From Deltaproteobacteria bacterium (GTDB lineage Bacteria; Myxococcota_A; UBA796; UBA9615): a stretch of 64,000 nt of DNA. The stretch spans positions 49,526 to 113,525 of the forward strand of contig JAGSHC010000002.1 in the NCBI GenBank assembly GCA_023954745.1, given 5' to 3'. Under the pieces are notes generated by a model. That model saw nothing but the letters and a program-made list of their open reading frames with translations, did not search any database and was not told the DNA's origin. Made by a program: the position numbers and the translations under genes. Position 1 is the stretch's first letter. Each line of letters begins with the position of its first letter. Below, in pieces: positions 18,147 to 26,662 of the stretch.

Positions 18147-19526
18147 GTGTGCCATCGTCCCTTGATGGCGATGCAGGGACCCATGCCCGGAGACCGGATC
18201 CAGCTGAGCGCCGGCCCATGGAACCTCCGGGGCGAGGCCTGCTCTCCGATCGACGGCATCGAAGTGCGTGTGCCGGGACTGATTCCCGACGAGCAGGCCC
18301 TCGTGACCATCACGGGCCGGAGTCGAGGCGGGCCGGTGGCTTGGGGGACAGCGGAGGTGCCCCCTCCCACCTCACGACGACGCGCTCCCCCGTGCCAGAT
18401 CCATGGGTCGTGTGGAGGGTGCGGGCTTCAGTACGCCACGGAGGAGGCGCGCTTCGCTGCTCTCGTGGCAGGCCGCACCGCCCTCCTGCCCCCCAGCGTC
18501 GCCGCGACGCTCGCGCCTGAGAACCAGTGGGTCCGGTCGCCCGGGTTCGGGTGGCGACACAAGGCGGTCCTGCTTCCTTCGTGGCGCCGGGGGCAACTGC
18601 TCCTCGGTGGGTACGGCCGGGGCACGCACGAGGTGGTTGACCAGCCCGACTGTCGGGTCCTCAGCGACGCGCTGCGCCAGGCGCGACGGACCGTGGGCGA
18701 TTCCCTGTCCGAGCTCGTGCGGGCCGGGCTCCGCCTCGCACCTCCGGGAGGTCGGTCCTCCCGCGGACTCCGGGCAATGGTCCTTCGCGCAAACCGGACC
18801 GGCGCAGTGCTCCTCACGGCGGTGGTCCGAGGTCCTGAGGACGTCGAACTGGTCCGGCCGTGGCTCGAGGACCTCGTCTCGTCCGGCGATCTGGCGGGAG
18901 CCTTCCACCAGGTCTTCGCTGCCCCCTCGGACGCAGTGCACGGGCGCACTCCACCTCAATGGGTGGCAGGCGTGCGGTCTCTCACCGAGACCGTGGGAGG
19001 AGTGCCCCTCCCGGTGCAGCCCCTGGCCTTCTTTCAGGTCAACCCCGGGGTGCTCGAGGGCATCGTCGATGTGCTGCGTGGCCTCGCCTTGCCCACCGAA
19101 ACCCTGCTCGACGCCTACTGCGGGGTGGGCGCCCTCGGACTCGCCATCGTCGGTCAGGAGGAGGTGCGCCCTCGCATCGTGGGGTGTGACGTCGTCCCTG
19201 GAGCCATCGCGGCAGCAGAGAAGGCGGCCCAGGCGCTGGGGCTCGACGCTCGCTACGTGCTCGGCTCTCCCTCCGACATCCAAGAGGCAGTGGGCGTCGC
19301 CGTCGTCGATCCGCCGCGGAAGGGTTGCTCGGCAAAGGAGCTGGCGGCGCTCGTGGCCTGCGCTCCGGAGCGCATCCTCTACGTGAGCTGCTCGGCACCG
19401 TCCCTCGCCCGGGACACTGCGCGCCTGCTCGAGTCCGGCTATCGGGCCACGGGGCTCTGGCCCGCCGACATGCTTCCTCAGACTGCGCACCTCGAGATGG
19501 TGGCCTCGTTCGAGCGGGTTCCCTGA
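18147..19526 (+). CDS. rlmD: 23S rRNA (uracil-5)-methyltransferase, RlmD/RumA type
   Basis: 459 residues from GTG 18147; ATGs at 18165, 18171 and 18183 are alternatives, the last giving a start directly at the TRAM domain. A short TRAM domain precedes the iron-sulfur cysteines (Cys83-x5-Cys89-x2-Cys92 in 'CQIHGSCGGC', with a fourth Cys in 'QPDCRVL'). The SAM site is 'LLDAYCGVGALGL', followed by 'VVDPPRKGC' and the catalytic-nucleophile motif 'YVSCSAPSLARD'. This is the COG2265 family, which makes m5U in rRNA or tRNA. The exact target (U1939, U747 or U54) cannot be fixed from sequence alone. Confidence 0.88.
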   Translation: MCHRPLMAMQGPMPGDRIQLSAGPWNLRGEACSPIDGIEVRVPGLIPDEQALVTITGRSRGGPVAWGTAEVPPPTSRRRAPPCQIHGSCGGCGLQYATEEARFAALVAGRTALLPPSVAATLAPENQWVRSPGFGWRHKAVLLPSWRRGQLLLGGYGRGTHEVVDQPDCRVLSDALRQARRTVGDSLSELVRAGLRLAPPGGRSSRGLRAMVLRANRTGAVLLTAVVRGPEDVELVRPWLEDLVSSGDLAGAFHQVFAAPSDAVHGRTPPQWVAGVRSLTETVGGVPLPVQPLAFFQVNPGVLEGIVDVLRGLALPTETLLDAYCGVGALGLAIVGQEEVRPRIVGCDVVPGAIAAAEKAAQALGLDARYVLGSPSDIQEAVGVAVVDPPRKGCSAKELAALVACAPERILYVSCSAPSLARDTARLLESGYRATGLWPADMLPQTAHLEMVASFERVP

Positions 19527-19544
19527 CCAGGGGAGGTGACGAAA

Positions 19545-19559
19545 GGCGGCTCTGCCGCC
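19545..19559. terminator. Short GC hairpin between convergent genes
   Basis: GGCGGC-TCT-GCCGCC lies in the 37-base gap between the rlmD-like gene and the FHA-GGDEF gene. It has no U-tract, so it is only a possible bidirectional terminator. Confidence 0.35.
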
Positions 19560-19563
19560 GAGC

Positions 19564-20589
19564 TCAGCTCGCGTCGTCGCCAGGGGGCCCCTCGTAGGTC
19601 AGGCCGGCCTTCACCTCGAGCTCCGTCTCGAACATCGGCCCGTCGGTCCTGACGCCCTCCGCTCCTGGCGCCGAGGGCGAAGCGATGTGCACCCGGTCGC
19701 GGCCGCCGCTCTTGGCGGTGTAGAGGGCCGAGTCTGCGCGCTCGATCCAGTCGTCGACACCCTCGTTCCGGCCACGCAGCGCGATGCCCTGAGAGGCAGT
19801 GACGCAGAGCTGCGGAACCAGGTCGGCGAAGTCGATGCCTCGGATGGTGATGCGGAGGCGTCCCGCCGTCTCGGCCGCCTCGGTCAGGGAGGCGTTCATG
19901 AGCACGACGAGGAATTCCTCGCCGCCATACCGCACCGCGAGGTCGGTGGTGCGCAACGCCTCGGAGATGGCCTTGCTGGCCCGTCGGATCACGGCGTCAC
20001 CCACGAGATGACCGTGGTCGTCGTTGATCCTCTTGAAGTGGTCGAGGTCGAGGAGAATGCAGCAGACGCTCTGACGGCGTCGCTCGGCTTCGTAGAGCCG
20101 TGAGGGAAGTCGGTCCTGGACGAAGGCGCGGGTGAGCAGCCCGGTCAGGGGGTCCCGCGCGGCTTGCATCAGCTTCGACGAAACGCCTGACGCGTACTGG
20201 ATCTCATCGTCGCTCATCCACTGGAACCGGAGGAGTACGTCCCCAAGTCGCAGCTTGTCGCCGCTGTCCAGCCAGGCCTCCTTCAGGCTCTCGCCGTTGA
20301 CCTTGATGCCGTTGGTGGAGCCGTTGTCATCGATGCGGACGCGCCGCTGGTTGCCGTCAGACTGCACGACCGCAATGGCGTGATAGCGGGACACGGAGGG
20401 CGCTTGAATCTGCACGTCGGCCTTCTCGCCGCGCCCGAGACGGTGCGCCCGGCGGCTCGAGTCCAACACGTGCAGGACCCCAATGCCGGGGCCCTCGATC
20501 ATGGTGAAGGTAGGCGTGAGGACACGGTCGCCTCGGCGGCGGAGCCGCCTGGCATCGAGCACCTGAGTACTTGGCTCGTCGTGGCTCAT
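19564..20589 (-). CDS. FHA-GGDEF diguanylate cyclase
   Basis: 341 residues, no membrane segment. An FHA domain occupies ~35-125, with 'RLGRGEKADVQI', 'VSRYHA' and 'DDNGSTNGIKVNG', the phosphothreonine-binding signature. A GGDEF domain follows at ~145-300, with 'RDPLTGLLTRAF', 'LDLDHFKRINDDHGH' and an intact 'RYGGEEF' active site. It should make c-di-GMP when recruited to a phosphothreonine partner, linking the Ser/Thr kinases of this genome to second-messenger output. No R-x-x-D inhibitory site is seen five residues before GGEEF. The C-terminal ~35 residues are unstructured. Confidence 0.93.
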   Translation of the reverse strand: MSHDEPSTQVLDARRLRRRGDRVLTPTFTMIEGPGIGVLHVLDSSRRAHRLGRGEKADVQIQAPSVSRYHAIAVVQSDGNQRRVRIDDNGSTNGIKVNGESLKEAWLDSGDKLRLGDVLLRFQWMSDDEIQYASGVSSKLMQAARDPLTGLLTRAFVQDRLPSRLYEAERRRQSVCCILLDLDHFKRINDDHGHLVGDAVIRRASKAISEALRTTDLAVRYGGEEFLVVLMNASLTEAAETAGRLRITIRGIDFADLVPQLCVTASQGIALRGRNEGVDDWIERADSALYTAKSGGRDRVHIASPSAPGAEGVRTDGPMFETELEVKAGLTYEGPPGDDAS

Positions 20590-20612
20590 CGAGTCGGATG
20601 CCTCTACGAGAA

Positions 20613-20646
20613 CGGCCGGCAGCCCGGAACCCCGGACCGCCGGCCG
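20613..20646 (-). terminator. GC-rich hairpin downstream of the DsbA-like gene
   Basis: Complementary arms (GGCCGGC near 20614-20620 and GCCGGCC near 20639-20645) flank an 18-base loop that holds a second CCGG pair. It lies 22 bases after the stop of the minus-strand gene ending at 20668 and before the FHA-GGDEF start. There is no U-tract. Confidence 0.4.
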
Positions 20647-20667
20647 CTCAGTCGAAGAACAGTGCGA

Positions 20668-21777
20668 TCAGAGGTTCTTGCGCTTCAGCTCGTCATCGAT
20701 CACATCGGCGAACGCCTCGAAGGGGCGCGCACCGTTGATGAACACGCCGTTCACGAAGAACGCCGGGGTGCCGGAGACGCCAGCAGCCTCGCCGGACTTC
20801 TTGTCGTCGGCGACGCGGTCGGCGTACTTGTTGGAGGCAAGGCACTCGTCGAACTTGGCGGCGTCGAGACCGACCTCACCAGCGTACTTCTTGAGGTCCT
20901 CGTCCTTTTGGGCACGCTGGTTCTCGAAGAGCACGTCGTGGTACTCCCAGAACTTGCCCTGGTCCTGGGCGCAGTAGCTGGCCTCGCCGGCGCGGGGCGC
21001 CTCCTTGTGCATGGGCAGCGGGAAGTTGCGGAAGGCGACGGCCACCTTGTCTCCGTACTTCTCGGCGACCTGCTCGAGGGTCGGGTTGACCCGGCTGCAG
21101 TAGGGGCACTGGAAGTCGGAGTACTCGACGATCTGGATGGGAGCCGCGTTGGCACCCTTGATGGGGTCGGCCTCGGAGAAGGTCACGTCGAACCGCATGG
21201 GCTCGAGGAAGATCTCGACGCCAGCGGCCTCACGCAGGGAGCCGATGAAGGCGGTGCGCGCGTCCTGGGTGTTCTTCTTGCCGAGGTAGTCCTTGATGCG
21301 GTCCTTCATGCGGTCGAAGTCGACATTGCCGCGCGGAGGGTTCTTCTCGAAGAAGGCGCGAGCCTCCTCGTCGGTGATCTCGGGAGCCTTGGCCTCGACC
21401 TCGGTCTTGACCAGGTCATCGACGGAGACGCCGCGCTTCTTGGCTTCGGCCTCCAGCAGGCGGGTGTCGATGAGCTCATCGAGGGTCTGCTTGCGGATCT
21501 CGTAGGCCTGGGTGCGGAGGCGGACGAGCTTGGCGGACGCCTTCTCGTCGAGTTGTGCGTAGGTGATCTCCTCGCCGTTGACCTTGGCCGCGGCGCCGCT
21601 CAGGGCGGGAATGAGGTCGTCGCTCGAGCCACCTTGAGCGGTGACCGCCGAGGTGGTGCTCGTTGCGGCCGCCGGAGCGTCCGCCGAGGGAGAGTCAGAG
21701 TCGGTGGAAGAGCCGCCGCAACCGACCGACAGAGCGAGCAGAAGGGACAGAGGGAGTCGAAGATCAGGAAGTCGCAT
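20668..21777 (-). CDS. DsbA-family thioredoxin-fold lipoprotein with SurA-like N-domain
   Basis: 369 residues from ATG 21777 (CGAGG five bases upstream); longer ATG starts would spoil the lipoprotein signal, lipobox SVGC. Residues ~65-190 are helical and resemble the N-terminal chaperone part of SurA/peptidyl-prolyl isomerases ('KVNGEEITYAQLDEKA'). The C-terminal ~170 residues are a DsbA-like thioredoxin fold with CPYC active site (~223-226) and the cis-Pro loop 'GVSGTPAFFVNG'. It is probably an outer- or inner-membrane-anchored thiol oxidoreductase acting on exported proteins. The combination is found in Myxococcota and related groups. Confidence 0.9.
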   Translation of the reverse strand: MRLPDLRLPLSLLLALSVGCGGSSTDSDSPSADAPAAATSTTSAVTAQGGSSDDLIPALSGAAAKVNGEEITYAQLDEKASAKLVRLRTQAYEIRKQTLDELIDTRLLEAEAKKRGVSVDDLVKTEVEAKAPEITDEEARAFFEKNPPRGNVDFDRMKDRIKDYLGKKNTQDARTAFIGSLREAAGVEIFLEPMRFDVTFSEADPIKGANAAPIQIVEYSDFQCPYCSRVNPTLEQVAEKYGDKVAVAFRNFPLPMHKEAPRAGEASYCAQDQGKFWEYHDVLFENQRAQKDEDLKKYAGEVGLDAAKFDECLASNKYADRVADDKKSGEAAGVSGTPAFFVNGVFINGARPFEAFADVIDDELKRKNL

Positions 21778-21915
21778 GGGGCCTCGTTTGGGGTGTCTTT
21801 GCGAAAGGCGCGGCATGCTAACATCGAGCCTTCGCATGGTCATCCGGTTTCCTCCGCCGAGACGGGGATGGCTGGAACAGGCGACTTAGACCCCCCAGAG
21901 CATTCGAGGATTCCC

Positions 21916-22323
21916 ATGACCCCACGGGCACTCAAGGACCACGGCCGCGAAATCATCGAGACCGCCAAGGACCACCTGGTCGCGGCGCTCGCGAGCGCGC
22001 CCGCCGCTGGCTGGACCGCCGCGGAGTGGGCCGATGCGGCTGGGGTGCTCATCGATGGCGCAAAGTTCCCAGCTGTGTTGGCGCACCACGTGGCACCCGT
22101 GCTGGTGTCCGAGGGTCGGATCTTGTTGGCCTCAGAGGATGGTGGGATCGCTCGATACGGTGCTGCGGCGCCGCGAAGCACCCCTCACGGCACCGGCCGC
22201 GTCGCCTCTGCGACCGCCGCCCCGCAGGTGTGGGCCCCGGCCACCGACCCCACCGACGAGACAGGCGAGAGCGAGATCGTCCTCAGCCCACCCGTCGTGA
22301 GCTCGGGCCACGGCCCAACCTGA
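21916..22323 (+). CDS. Small uncharacterised protein
   Basis: 135 residues from ATG 21916, with AGGA five bases upstream. The first ~85 residues look like a compact helical domain with a small hairpin ('WTAAEWADAAGVL', 'VLVSEGRILLASEDG', 'IARYGAAA'), in the style of a winged-helix fold. The rest is Pro/Thr/Ser-rich and disordered. A longer open frame upstream is the antisense of the neighbouring genes and is not coding. No family recognised. A tRNA-Arg promoter begins 25 bases after its stop. Confidence 0.6.
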   Translation: MTPRALKDHGREIIETAKDHLVAALASAPAAGWTAAEWADAAGVLIDGAKFPAVLAHHVAPVLVSEGRILLASEDGGIARYGAAAPRSTPHGTGRVASATAAPQVWAPATDPTDETGESEIVLSPPVVSSGHGPT

Positions 22324-22347
22324 GGCCGCAAAGACACGGGTCGTCTG

Positions 22348-22376
22348 TTGACGACTTCGGGGACGTGCCTTAAGGT
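22348..22376 (+). promoter_or_regulatory. Sigma70 promoter of tRNA-Arg
   Basis: TTGACG (22348-22353), exactly 17 bases of spacer and TAAGGT (22371-22376). The expected start is ~34 bases before the mature tRNA, leaving a short 5' leader for RNase P. Confidence 0.7.
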
Positions 22377-22416
22377 CCCGCTCCGCCTCCAAGGGGGCAC
22401 TGAATACATAGGTTTT

Positions 22417-22493
22417 GCACCCGTGGCTCAGCTGGATAGAGCACCGGACTACGAATCCGGGGGTCGCAGGTTCGAATCCTGCCGGGTGTACCA
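22417..22493 (+). tRNA. tRNA-Arg (anticodon ACG)
   Basis: 77 bases with encoded CCA (22491-22493). The acceptor GCACCCG pairs with CGGGTGT (first pair G-U). The D arm contains AGCTGGATAGAGC, the anticodon arm CCGGA-CTACGAA-TCCGG gives anticodon ACG, and the T loop is TTCGAAT. It reads CGN codons after A34-to-inosine editing. Confidence 0.97.
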
Positions 22494-22499
22494 CCTCTG

Positions 22500-22525
22500 A
22501 AACGGCGACCTTCGGGTCGCCGTTT
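22500..22525 (+). terminator. Hairpin after tRNA-Arg
   Basis: AAACGGCGACC-TTCG-GGTCGCCGTTT, an 11-bp stem with a stable UUCG tetraloop, starts seven bases after the tRNA CCA. It lacks a long U run, but the A/T flanks and the position support transcription termination or 3' processing. Confidence 0.75.
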
Positions 22526-22656
22526 CCACTTGGGGCCGGCAGGTCGTCCGCTTCGCCCCGGTGCGAGCCCCTTGAGCCTTCTCCGGCGTTGGGAGGCGCG
22601 GCCCACGAGGATTCGCTCCTCCGCTCCGCTCTGGTGGCCGTCCGCACCCGGCCGAC

Positions 22657-22662
22657 TACACT
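22657..22662 (+). promoter_or_regulatory. Possible leaderless -10 box of the first B12 radical-SAM gene
   Basis: TACACT lies six bases before the GTG start at 22669, and no ribosome-binding site is visible. No -35 box is convincing. It follows the same pattern as the better-supported promoter at 7782-7811. Confidence 0.35.
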
Positions 22663-22668
22663 GCCGCC

Positions 22669-24180
22669 GTGCACGTCGTTGTCTGCAACCGTCTGACCGA
22701 GTACCAGGGCATCGAGATCATCTCGGCGGTCCTGAAGAACGCTGGTCACCGAGTCGATCTGGTCTTCGAGCCCGACCTCCTGACGGCGGCCTTCCTGCGC
22801 AGCCTGCCGGGCCCCCTCGCCAAGCGCGTGGACTCGGTGCGACGTGCCGCCCGCCGCGTCCTCGAGCTTTCACCCGACGTCGTCCTCTTTCCCAGCGAGA
22901 TCAACAGCTTCGACTGGTGCTCACGCGTGGGCGCGCGCGTGAAGCAGGACAGCCCCGAGACCTTCATGGTCCATGGAGGCTTCCACGTGACCTCGAGCCC
23001 CGAGCAGTGCATCGCGCGAGACGGCGTCGACGTGCTCTGCATCGGCGAAGGAGACCACGCCCTCCCCGAGTTCGTGCAGGCCCTCGCGGAGGGCGACGAC
23101 CATCGAGCGATCGCGAACCTGTGGGTCAAGGACCCCGACGGCACCGTCCATCGGAACAAGCCGCGGCCCTTGATCGCGGACCTGGATTCGCTGCCGTTTC
23201 CCGACAAGGCGCTCTACTACGACGAGCTCCCCGGGCTCGCCAAGGAGTACGTCTGCGTCGCCTCGCGCGGCTGTCACTGGGCGTGCAGCTTCTGCTTCTA
23301 CACCACGCTCTACGACATCTATGGGCGCAACGGATTCGTGCGCGCCCGCTCCCCACAGCACGTCCTCGGTGAGCTCATGGAGGCCAAGCGCCGCTGGAGC
23401 CCGGAGTACATCGTCTTCCACGACGACATCTTCCCCACGTCCCTGAAGTGGCTGAAAGAGTTCGCGCCCCTGTACATCGAGCACATCGGGCTTCCCTTCT
23501 CGTGCATCACCCACCCACAGCTGGTGCGACAAGAGACGGCCGACCTGCTCGGGGCCATGGGCTGCAAGTACGTGATCATGGGGAGCCAGACGGCCAACGA
23601 GGACTCCCGCCACGAGGACGTACTCAACCGCACGGAGTCGAGTGAGGAGATCGCGGTGGCTACGAAGCGTCTCCGCGCCCACGGGATCTTCGTGTTGCTC
23701 GATCACATCTTCGGGGTGCCCGGCGAGACGGAAGAGGACCAGGAAACGGCGCTGCGCTTCTACCTGGATGCGTCTCCCGACGTCGTGAAGCCGTTCTTCA
23801 TGAGCTACTTCCCGGGGACGGACCTCACGAAGCGGGCCGAGGAGGCTGCGTCGGTCGCGAAGGACGAGCTCGACCGGAACGTGGACGGCGGCTGGGACCA
23901 CTTCATGTTCGAGGGGGCCATCCACGGCAACGACTACCGGCCGTACAACCTCGCGTACGCCATGTGGCCGATGCTGGGCACGCGCGGACGCCGCGCGATG
24001 ATCGACCTGCAGCTCCACAAGAAACTCGCACCCATCGGCGGCCTCCCCGGCCTGGGAAACATCATTCTCTTTCCGCGACTGTTCACGGGATTGATGACCG
24101 ACCGCGACATCCGCCCGAAGCTCTACCTGAACTACCTGAAGACGATCCTCAGCTATCAGGTCAAGCAGGGCCTGCGGTAG
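22669..24180 (+). CDS. B12-binding radical-SAM enzyme (paralogue A)
   Basis: 503 residues from GTG 22669. Residues ~1-160 form a cobalamin-binding-type Rossmann domain ('VVLFPSEIN', 'FMVHGGFHVT', 'VLCIGEGDHALPEF'), without the DxHxxG motif of classic B12 domains. The radical-SAM core has Cys202-x3-Cys206-x2-Cys209 ('RGCHWACSFCFY') and later 'VIMGSQTANEDS' and 'FGVPGETEEDQ'. The ~110-residue C-terminal part is hydrophobic and basic. It is a close relative of the gene at 28937, with cysteines at identical positions. Class B enzymes of this kind methylate or rearrange unactivated carbons. The substrate is unknown. Confidence 0.88.
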   Translation: MHVVVCNRLTEYQGIEIISAVLKNAGHRVDLVFEPDLLTAAFLRSLPGPLAKRVDSVRRAARRVLELSPDVVLFPSEINSFDWCSRVGARVKQDSPETFMVHGGFHVTSSPEQCIARDGVDVLCIGEGDHALPEFVQALAEGDDHRAIANLWVKDPDGTVHRNKPRPLIADLDSLPFPDKALYYDELPGLAKEYVCVASRGCHWACSFCFYTTLYDIYGRNGFVRARSPQHVLGELMEAKRRWSPEYIVFHDDIFPTSLKWLKEFAPLYIEHIGLPFSCITHPQLVRQETADLLGAMGCKYVIMGSQTANEDSRHEDVLNRTESSEEIAVATKRLRAHGIFVLLDHIFGVPGETEEDQETALRFYLDASPDVVKPFFMSYFPGTDLTKRAEEAASVAKDELDRNVDGGWDHFMFEGAIHGNDYRPYNLAYAMWPMLGTRGRRAMIDLQLHKKLAPIGGLPGLGNIILFPRLFTGLMTDRDIRPKLYLNYLKTILSYQVKQGLR

Positions 24181-24187
24181 CGAGGCG

Positions 24188-24733
24188 TCAGTCGGGCTGG
24201 CTGTCCGAGTCGCTGTCGCTGTCCGAGTCGCTGTCGCTGTCCGAGTCGCTGTCCGCCCGGGCCCGCCCGTCTCCACCCACCGGTCGGCTCCCCGCCCCCT
24301 CATCCTCGGTCGACGAGCCGAGGGTGGCGTCGAGGCCGGCAACCAACGCAGCGGTCTCTTCGGGATTCAGCCGGGCACCCCGGTGCATCGCCAGATAGTA
24401 GAGAGGTGGCATCTCCCCCTCCAGGACCTCTTCGCCAGCCTCGTGCGCTTCGTGCTGGGGACGGTGCATCTCAGAGAAGTTGAGTGCGTGGCGACCCTCG
24501 TCCACATGGCGACGCACGAGCCAGGCGCTCGGAGCGACCCGGCCGTACCAGGGAACGATGACCTCGTTCGAGTGACAGTCGAAGCAGGCGCGACGGGCGA
24601 GGGCCTCGGTCTCGGCAGAGTCCCACTGAGGCTCCTGCTCGACCGGGGGGTTGTGCACTCGGTAGGGGATCAGCTGAATCGTCCCGAAGAGGATCGCAGC
24701 CAAAGCAAGGGACACTGAGATTGCGCGGTTCAT
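24188..24733 (-). CDS. Haem-binding (c-type) exported protein with Ser-Asp tail
   Basis: 181 residues with AAGGAGG four bases before ATG 24733. An N-terminal signal or anchor helix (~1-22) precedes a domain with a CFDCH haem-attachment site (~50-54), 'VPWYGRVAPSAWLV', 'HVDEGR' and 'LNFSEM', the pattern of the Haem_bd family. A distal Met ligand may come from 'GEMPPL'. The last ~20 residues are a Ser-Asp dipeptide repeat, encoded by 18-bp DNA repeats. It ends seven bases from the convergent stop of radical-SAM paralogue A. Probably a periplasmic electron carrier (inference). Confidence 0.85.
   Translation of the reverse strand: MNRAISVSLALAAILFGTIQLIPYRVHNPPVEQEPQWDSAETEALARRACFDCHSNEVIVPWYGRVAPSAWLVRRHVDEGRHALNFSEMHRPQHEAHEAGEEVLEGEMPPLYYLAMHRGARLNPEETAALVAGLDATLGSSTEDEGAGSRPVGGDGRARADSDSDSDSDSDSDSDSDSQPD
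24201..24253 (-). repeat. 18-bp tandem repeats coding a Ser-Asp tail
   Basis: Nearly three copies of an 18-bp unit built on ctgtccgagtcgctgtcg encode the (SD)n tail of the haem-binding protein. Changes by whole units keep the frame. Confidence 0.9.
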
Positions 24734-24789
24734 GGGGCCTCCTTGCCTCGTACCCTGCCCCCCAAACCTCCCCGGAGACCATCCGGCAA

Positions 24790-25248
24790 ATGACAGGTGC
24801 AGACGAGAACACCGTTGCGGCCGGGCTCTTCGCCGCGATCGCCGTCCTGGTTGGGGCGGACCTTCTGGCGGATGCCGGGTCCGGTGCGGGAGCAGTTCAC
24901 CTCGGAGCGGAGGGGCTGGCCACCTTCGTGGCCCTGGCCGGCGCGGGGTGGTTCCTTGTTCGGTTTCGGAAGCAGAGGGCGGAGACTCGGCAGCTTCGCG
25001 CCCGGGCCGATGAGCTCCTCGGAGGAGTCGGAGGCACCATCGAGAAGCAGTTTGCTGCCTGGCGGCTCACGCCCGCCGAAGCCGAGGTCGCGCTGCTACT
25101 CCTCAAGGGGCTCGCCTTCAAGGAGATCGCAGGCGTGCGTGGGACCGGCGAGCGCACAGCCCGTGAACAGGCACGCACCGTCTACAAGAAGGCGGCCGTC
25201 GGTGGGAGGGCTGAGCTCTCCGCGTGGTTCATCGAGGACCTGCTCTGA
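24790..25248 (+). CDS. Membrane-anchored LuxR-type HTH protein
   Basis: 152 residues from ATG 24790. Two membrane helices (~10-30 and ~40-60) and a short basic/coiled linker precede a LuxR/GerE-type HTH at ~88-150: 'WRLTPAEAEVALLLLKGLAFKEIA' then 'SGER'-like recognition region 'GERTAREQARTVYKKAAVGGRAEL'. It has no receiver domain, so DNA binding would take place at the membrane. It is divergent from the haem-binding protein gene with 56 bases between and may regulate it (inference). Confidence 0.85.
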   Translation: MTGADENTVAAGLFAAIAVLVGADLLADAGSGAGAVHLGAEGLATFVALAGAGWFLVRFRKQRAETRQLRARADELLGGVGGTIEKQFAAWRLTPAEAEVALLLLKGLAFKEIAGVRGTGERTAREQARTVYKKAAVGGRAELSAWFIEDLL

Positions 25249-25285
25249 GCGGAGCCGCCCGAGGTCAAGGAGGCAAGGAAGGAGA

Positions 25286-25325
25286 GGAACCCGTCGGGTT
25301 CCTTCGGAGTTCGCCAGCGAACTCC
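25286..25325. terminator. Two tandem hairpins between convergent genes
   Basis: GGAACCC-GTC-GGGTTCC (25286-25302) is followed by GGAGTTCGC-CA-GCGAACTCC (25306-25325). They lie between the LuxR-type gene and the convergent TonB-like gene and could stop transcription from both sides. Neither has a long U-tract. Confidence 0.6.
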
Positions 25326-25393
25326 TGGGTCAGCGGTTTGGCACCACCGACGCCCGCAGCCGACACTGAGATCGGGTGCCCCCCGCGCTCCCT

Positions 25394-26662
25394 TCAGCGC
25401 TTGAAGGCGAAGGTCCAGGTCACCTCGGCGTCCTCGCCGTCGTCAGTCTCCGGCAACTCCAGGTCCTCGACCGCGTCGGCGATGTCGTCCTCGAAGTCGT
25501 CGGCGTCGCGGGACTTCACGATGTCGACCTCTTCGACCTCTCCGTCACCGTTCACGGTCACGCGCACCTTGACCATGGCGTGGAACGCCTTCGCGGGGCG
25601 CCAGGCCTTGTCGACCTTGCCCACGATGGCCTCGAAGGCCTTGGCGACATCGCGACGATCGAGCTCGCCGTCGATGTCCCCAGCGATGTAGCCGACGCGT
25701 GAGTTCTGCCACTCGGGTCCCTTGCGGTCCCCGTCGTCGTCGCGGTCGCGGTCGCGGTCGCGTTCAGCGCGGTCACGGCGCTCCTCCTCACGACGGCGCT
25801 CGGCCTTGGCTTCCTCGCGCTCGCGCCGCTCGGCGTCGCGACGAGCGTCCTCCTTCTTGCGGCGCTCGTACTCGCGGCGCGCTTCCTCGCGCTCCTGCTC
25901 CTCCTCGCGACGCTCCTCTTCCGCCCGAGCCTCCTCGGCGCGACGACGCTCCATCTCGCGGCGGCGCTGCTTCTCGCGCTTCGCGTCGTCCTTGCTCTGC
26001 TTGCTGCTGCCGCGGTCGTCTTCGTCGTCGAGGTCCAGGTCGTCGTCCTCGTACTCGTCGTCCTCGTACTCGTCGTCCTCGTACTCATCCTCGTCTTCGT
26101 ACTCGTCGTCCTCGTACTCGTCCTCGTCGTCGAGGTCGACGTCCTCATCGAGGTCGATGTCGTCCTCCACGTCGTCCTCATCGAGGTCCACCGAGTCGTC
26201 ATCGGACGCAGCCTCCTTCTTCGGCTTGGCCTTCTTCTTCGGCGGCGGCTGGCTGGATGCCTTCTCGCCGGTGGGGGCGAGGATCAACACGAGGGTGACT
26301 TCGATGTCCTCGGACGGCGTCGGCCACTTCACTCCGGCGAGGGCGCGCCCGACGCACTGAACCTCCACCCGCTTTGCGTCGCGGGCGGTGTCGGGAAGGA
26401 GCGTGGCCTTCTCCGGGGTCATCTCGAGGATCAACTTCACGATGGCCGGCTTCTTGGGCCGGGTATCCATGAAGTCCTTGCCGCACTGGTCAGCCCGGTA
26501 GAGCTCCTTGCCGAGGATCTTCTGGATCAGGGCCGCAGCGTCGTCGTTCTCAGCGGTGACCTCGGAGATGCTGACAAAGGCAGCAGCGTCGGCCTGACTC
26601 GGCAGAGCCAGAACAGCGAGGACGGACAGCATCAGGGTCCACAGGGCAATCACACGCGACAT
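25394..26662 (-). CDS. Exported protein with acidic linker, charged helix and TonB/AgmX-like C-terminal domain
   Basis: 422 residues. Signal peptide (~1-27), then an uncharacterised ~110-residue domain ('ALIQKILGKELYRADQCGKDF', 'VEVQCVGRALAG'). Residues ~150-215 are almost entirely Asp/Glu with Tyr (EYEDDEYED repeats). About 90 residues of Arg/Glu/Lys follow, which should form one long charged helix. The last ~95 residues ('VTVNGDGEVEEVDIVKSRDADDFED') resemble the AgmX/TonB C-terminal fold. The layout suggests a periplasm-spanning rod with folded ends, as in gliding or TonB-like energy transfer in Myxococcota. This is inference. Confidence 0.75.
   Translation of the reverse strand: MSRVIALWTLMLSVLAVLALPSQADAAAFVSISEVTAENDDAAALIQKILGKELYRADQCGKDFMDTRPKKPAIVKLILEMTPEKATLLPDTARDAKRVEVQCVGRALAGVKWPTPSEDIEVTLVLILAPTGEKASSQPPPKKKAKPKKEAASDDDSVDLDEDDVEDDIDLDEDVDLDDEDEYEDDEYEDEDEYEDDEYEDDEYEDDDLDLDDEDDRGSSKQSKDDAKREKQRRREMERRRAEEARAEEERREEEQEREEARREYERRKKEDARRDAERREREEAKAERRREEERRDRAERDRDRDRDDDGDRKGPEWQNSRVGYIAGDIDGELDRRDVAKAFEAIVGKVDKAWRPAKAFHAMVKVRVTVNGDGEVEEVDIVKSRDADDFEDDIADAVEDLELPETDDGEDAEVTWTFAFKR

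Noticed and set aside
20380-21915. Long in-frame extension of the small gene at 21916
   Set aside because: It is antisense to the FHA-GGDEF and DsbA-like genes.
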